Shown piece by piece: positions 23,955 through 24,940 of a stretch of 24,940 nucleotides of DNA. Under the pieces are notes generated by a model. It had not been told where the DNA came from. It worked only from the letters and a program-made list of their open reading frames with translations, and made no database searches. A program made the translations under genes and the position numbers. Where the stretch lies: assembly GCA_030039005.1 (NCBI GenBank), contig JASHQT010000279.1:1-24940 (forward strand), written 5' to 3'. The stretch comes from Bryobacteraceae bacterium (GTDB lineage Bacteria > Acidobacteriota > Terriglobia > Bryobacterales > Bryobacteraceae). Within the stretch, counting starts at the first letter, position 1; each line of letters starts with the position of its first letter.

Positions 23955-24830
23955 ATGCTTTTCCATAGTAGAAATATCGAAGGAAGTCCAAAGCCCGATC
24001 GCAGGCCGTGCTTGATCCCATGGCAAGATGGTCCCTTGGGACGGCGGCTGGGTCAGCATTTCCTGGTGCGGCAATCGATTCTCGAACGAATCGCAGAGGC
24101 TGTGTGCCCGGAACCGGGTCGAACGGTGGTCGAGATCGGCCCGGGGCGCGGCGCCCTTACCTCACACCTGCTTGCTCGCGCCGAACGCGTCATCGCCATC
24201 GAGGTCGATCCAGTGCTGGTGCAGTATCTGCGCGCCGAATTTCGCGACGAGCCGCGCTTCACGGTGGTCGAAGCCGACGTTCTCAAAGCCGACCTTGCCC
24301 AGTGGGGACCTGTCACCGTCGCCGGGAATCTGCCGTATTACATCACCTCGCCCATCATTGAAAAAACGCTGGCGCTGGGCGAAAAAACGCTGGCGCTGGG
24401 CCCGTCGCTCACCCGAGCCGTGTTTCTGGTGCAAAAGGAAGTCGCCGAACGCCTGACCGCGGTGCCGGGATCGCGCGATTACGGCTATCTGACCGTCCAG
24501 ACGCAGGCCGCTAGCAAGCCCGAATTGCTGTTCACCGTTCCGGCCGCCGCATTTCGTCCTCCGCCCAAAGTGGATTCTGCCGTCGTGCGATTGATCGCGG
24601 CCCCGCACCCCGCGCTGACGCACCTGGATCGCGCGGCGTTCCTTCGTTTTGCGGGCCTCTCGTTCCGCCAAAAGCGCAAAACCATTCGCAATAATTTGCT
24701 CGTGAAATACGATCGCGGGCTCCTGGATAGCATTCGTGAAACTTCCAAGCGCGCCGAGCAGCTTTCCATCGCCGATCTCGCCCAGTTGTATGAACGGCTA
24801 GAAGCTGGCGCGGCTCGTCCTGTATCCTGA
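23955..24830 (+). CDS. rsmA: 16S rRNA (adenine1518-N6/adenine1519-N6)-dimethyltransferase
   Basis: This is KsgA/RsmA, which dimethylates two adenines near the 3' end of 16S rRNA during small-subunit maturation. LGQHFLVRQSILERI is the family N-terminal motif, VVEIGPGRGALT the SAM-binding motif I, and NLPYYITSPI (about 24323-24352) the catalytic motif IV; FRPPPKVDSAVVRL and FRQKRKTIRNNL are the later conserved blocks. The true start is uncertain: ATG 23955 gives 291 residues, TTG 24012 gives 272, closer to the usual length, and neither has a clear ribosome-binding site. Right after motif IV a perfect 21-bp tandem repeat (24360-24401) adds seven residues (EKTLALG twice). It is followed 6 nt later by gltX. 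Confidence 0.93.
   Translation: MLFHSRNIEGSPKPDRRPCLIPWQDGPLGRRLGQHFLVRQSILERIAEAVCPEPGRTVVEIGPGRGALTSHLLARAERVIAIEVDPVLVQYLRAEFRDEPRFTVVEADVLKADLAQWGPVTVAGNLPYYITSPIIEKTLALGEKTLALGPSLTRAVFLVQKEVAERLTAVPGSRDYGYLTVQTQAASKPELLFTVPAAAFRPPPKVDSAVVRLIAAPHPALTHLDRAAFLRFAGLSFRQKRKTIRNNLLVKYDRGLLDSIRETSKRAEQLSIADLAQLYERLEAGAARPVS
24360..24401 (+). repeat. Perfect 21-bp tandem duplication inside rsmA
   Basis: The 21 bases at 24360-24380 are repeated exactly at 24381-24401 and encode EKTLALG twice. Compared with E. coli KsgA, the stretch between the NLPY motif and the LQKEV block is seven residues longer, i.e. exactly one unit, so the duplication looks recent and in frame. Confidence 0.9.

Positions 24831-24940
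<110 letters not shown>

Overview
The window looks like a GC-rich chromosomal segment of a soil-type bacterium, plausibly Acidobacteriota (Solibacter/Bryobacter-like). That placement is an inference from gene content and style: paired TolC-like proteins with long N-terminal regions, an IorA/IorB molybdenum hydroxylase, Ku, and NrfD-type redox genes. No marker in the window was compared with a database. It opens inside rpoC and closes inside gltX, so the two ends are core chromosome.

Layout. (1) 2-1835: the 3' part of rpoC, a strong terminator and tRNA-Lys(UUU). (2) 1836-13740: an approximately 11.9 kb block bounded by a 22-bp direct repeat of the tRNA-Lys 3' end. I read it as an integrated genomic island that has lost, or never carried, its integrase. 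Its left half is a leftward operon: tetrahaem cytochrome c, 16-cysteine Fe-S protein, NrfD-type quinone-interacting membrane protein, then a polytopic membrane protein. Its right half is a rightward operon whose first four genes are joined by 4-nt overlaps: ArsR-type regulator, DabA-like (DUF2309) inorganic-carbon/zinc protein, DabB-like NuoL-type protein, and a second divergent NuoL/M-type protein, followed by a GNAT acetyltransferase. Between the halves lies a broken 5' end of GTP-type PEP carboxykinase (pckG), transcribed away from arsR across a shared promoter/operator. (3) 13742-24940: two tandem TolC-family genes, Ku, a convergent ABC-2 exporter pair, a small membrane protein, the IorA/IorB-type oxidoreductase, a decayed arsenic-type pair (frameshifted arsC and the tail of an aquaporin), rsmA/ksgA and the start of gltX.

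How the parts may work together. The right half of the island looks like an energy-coupled dissolved-inorganic-carbon accumulation system (DAB type) under local ArsR-family control, with a second antiporter-like subunit in the same transcript. The left half looks like a membrane module passing electrons between quinol and periplasmic c-type haem, with no terminal catalytic subunit in view. That both halves travel on one tRNA-integrated unit, with a relic of a CO2-handling enzyme at the shared promoter, is the most interesting feature here. Any functional link between the halves is inference. No CRISPR array, complete insertion sequence, rRNA or integrase gene was seen.
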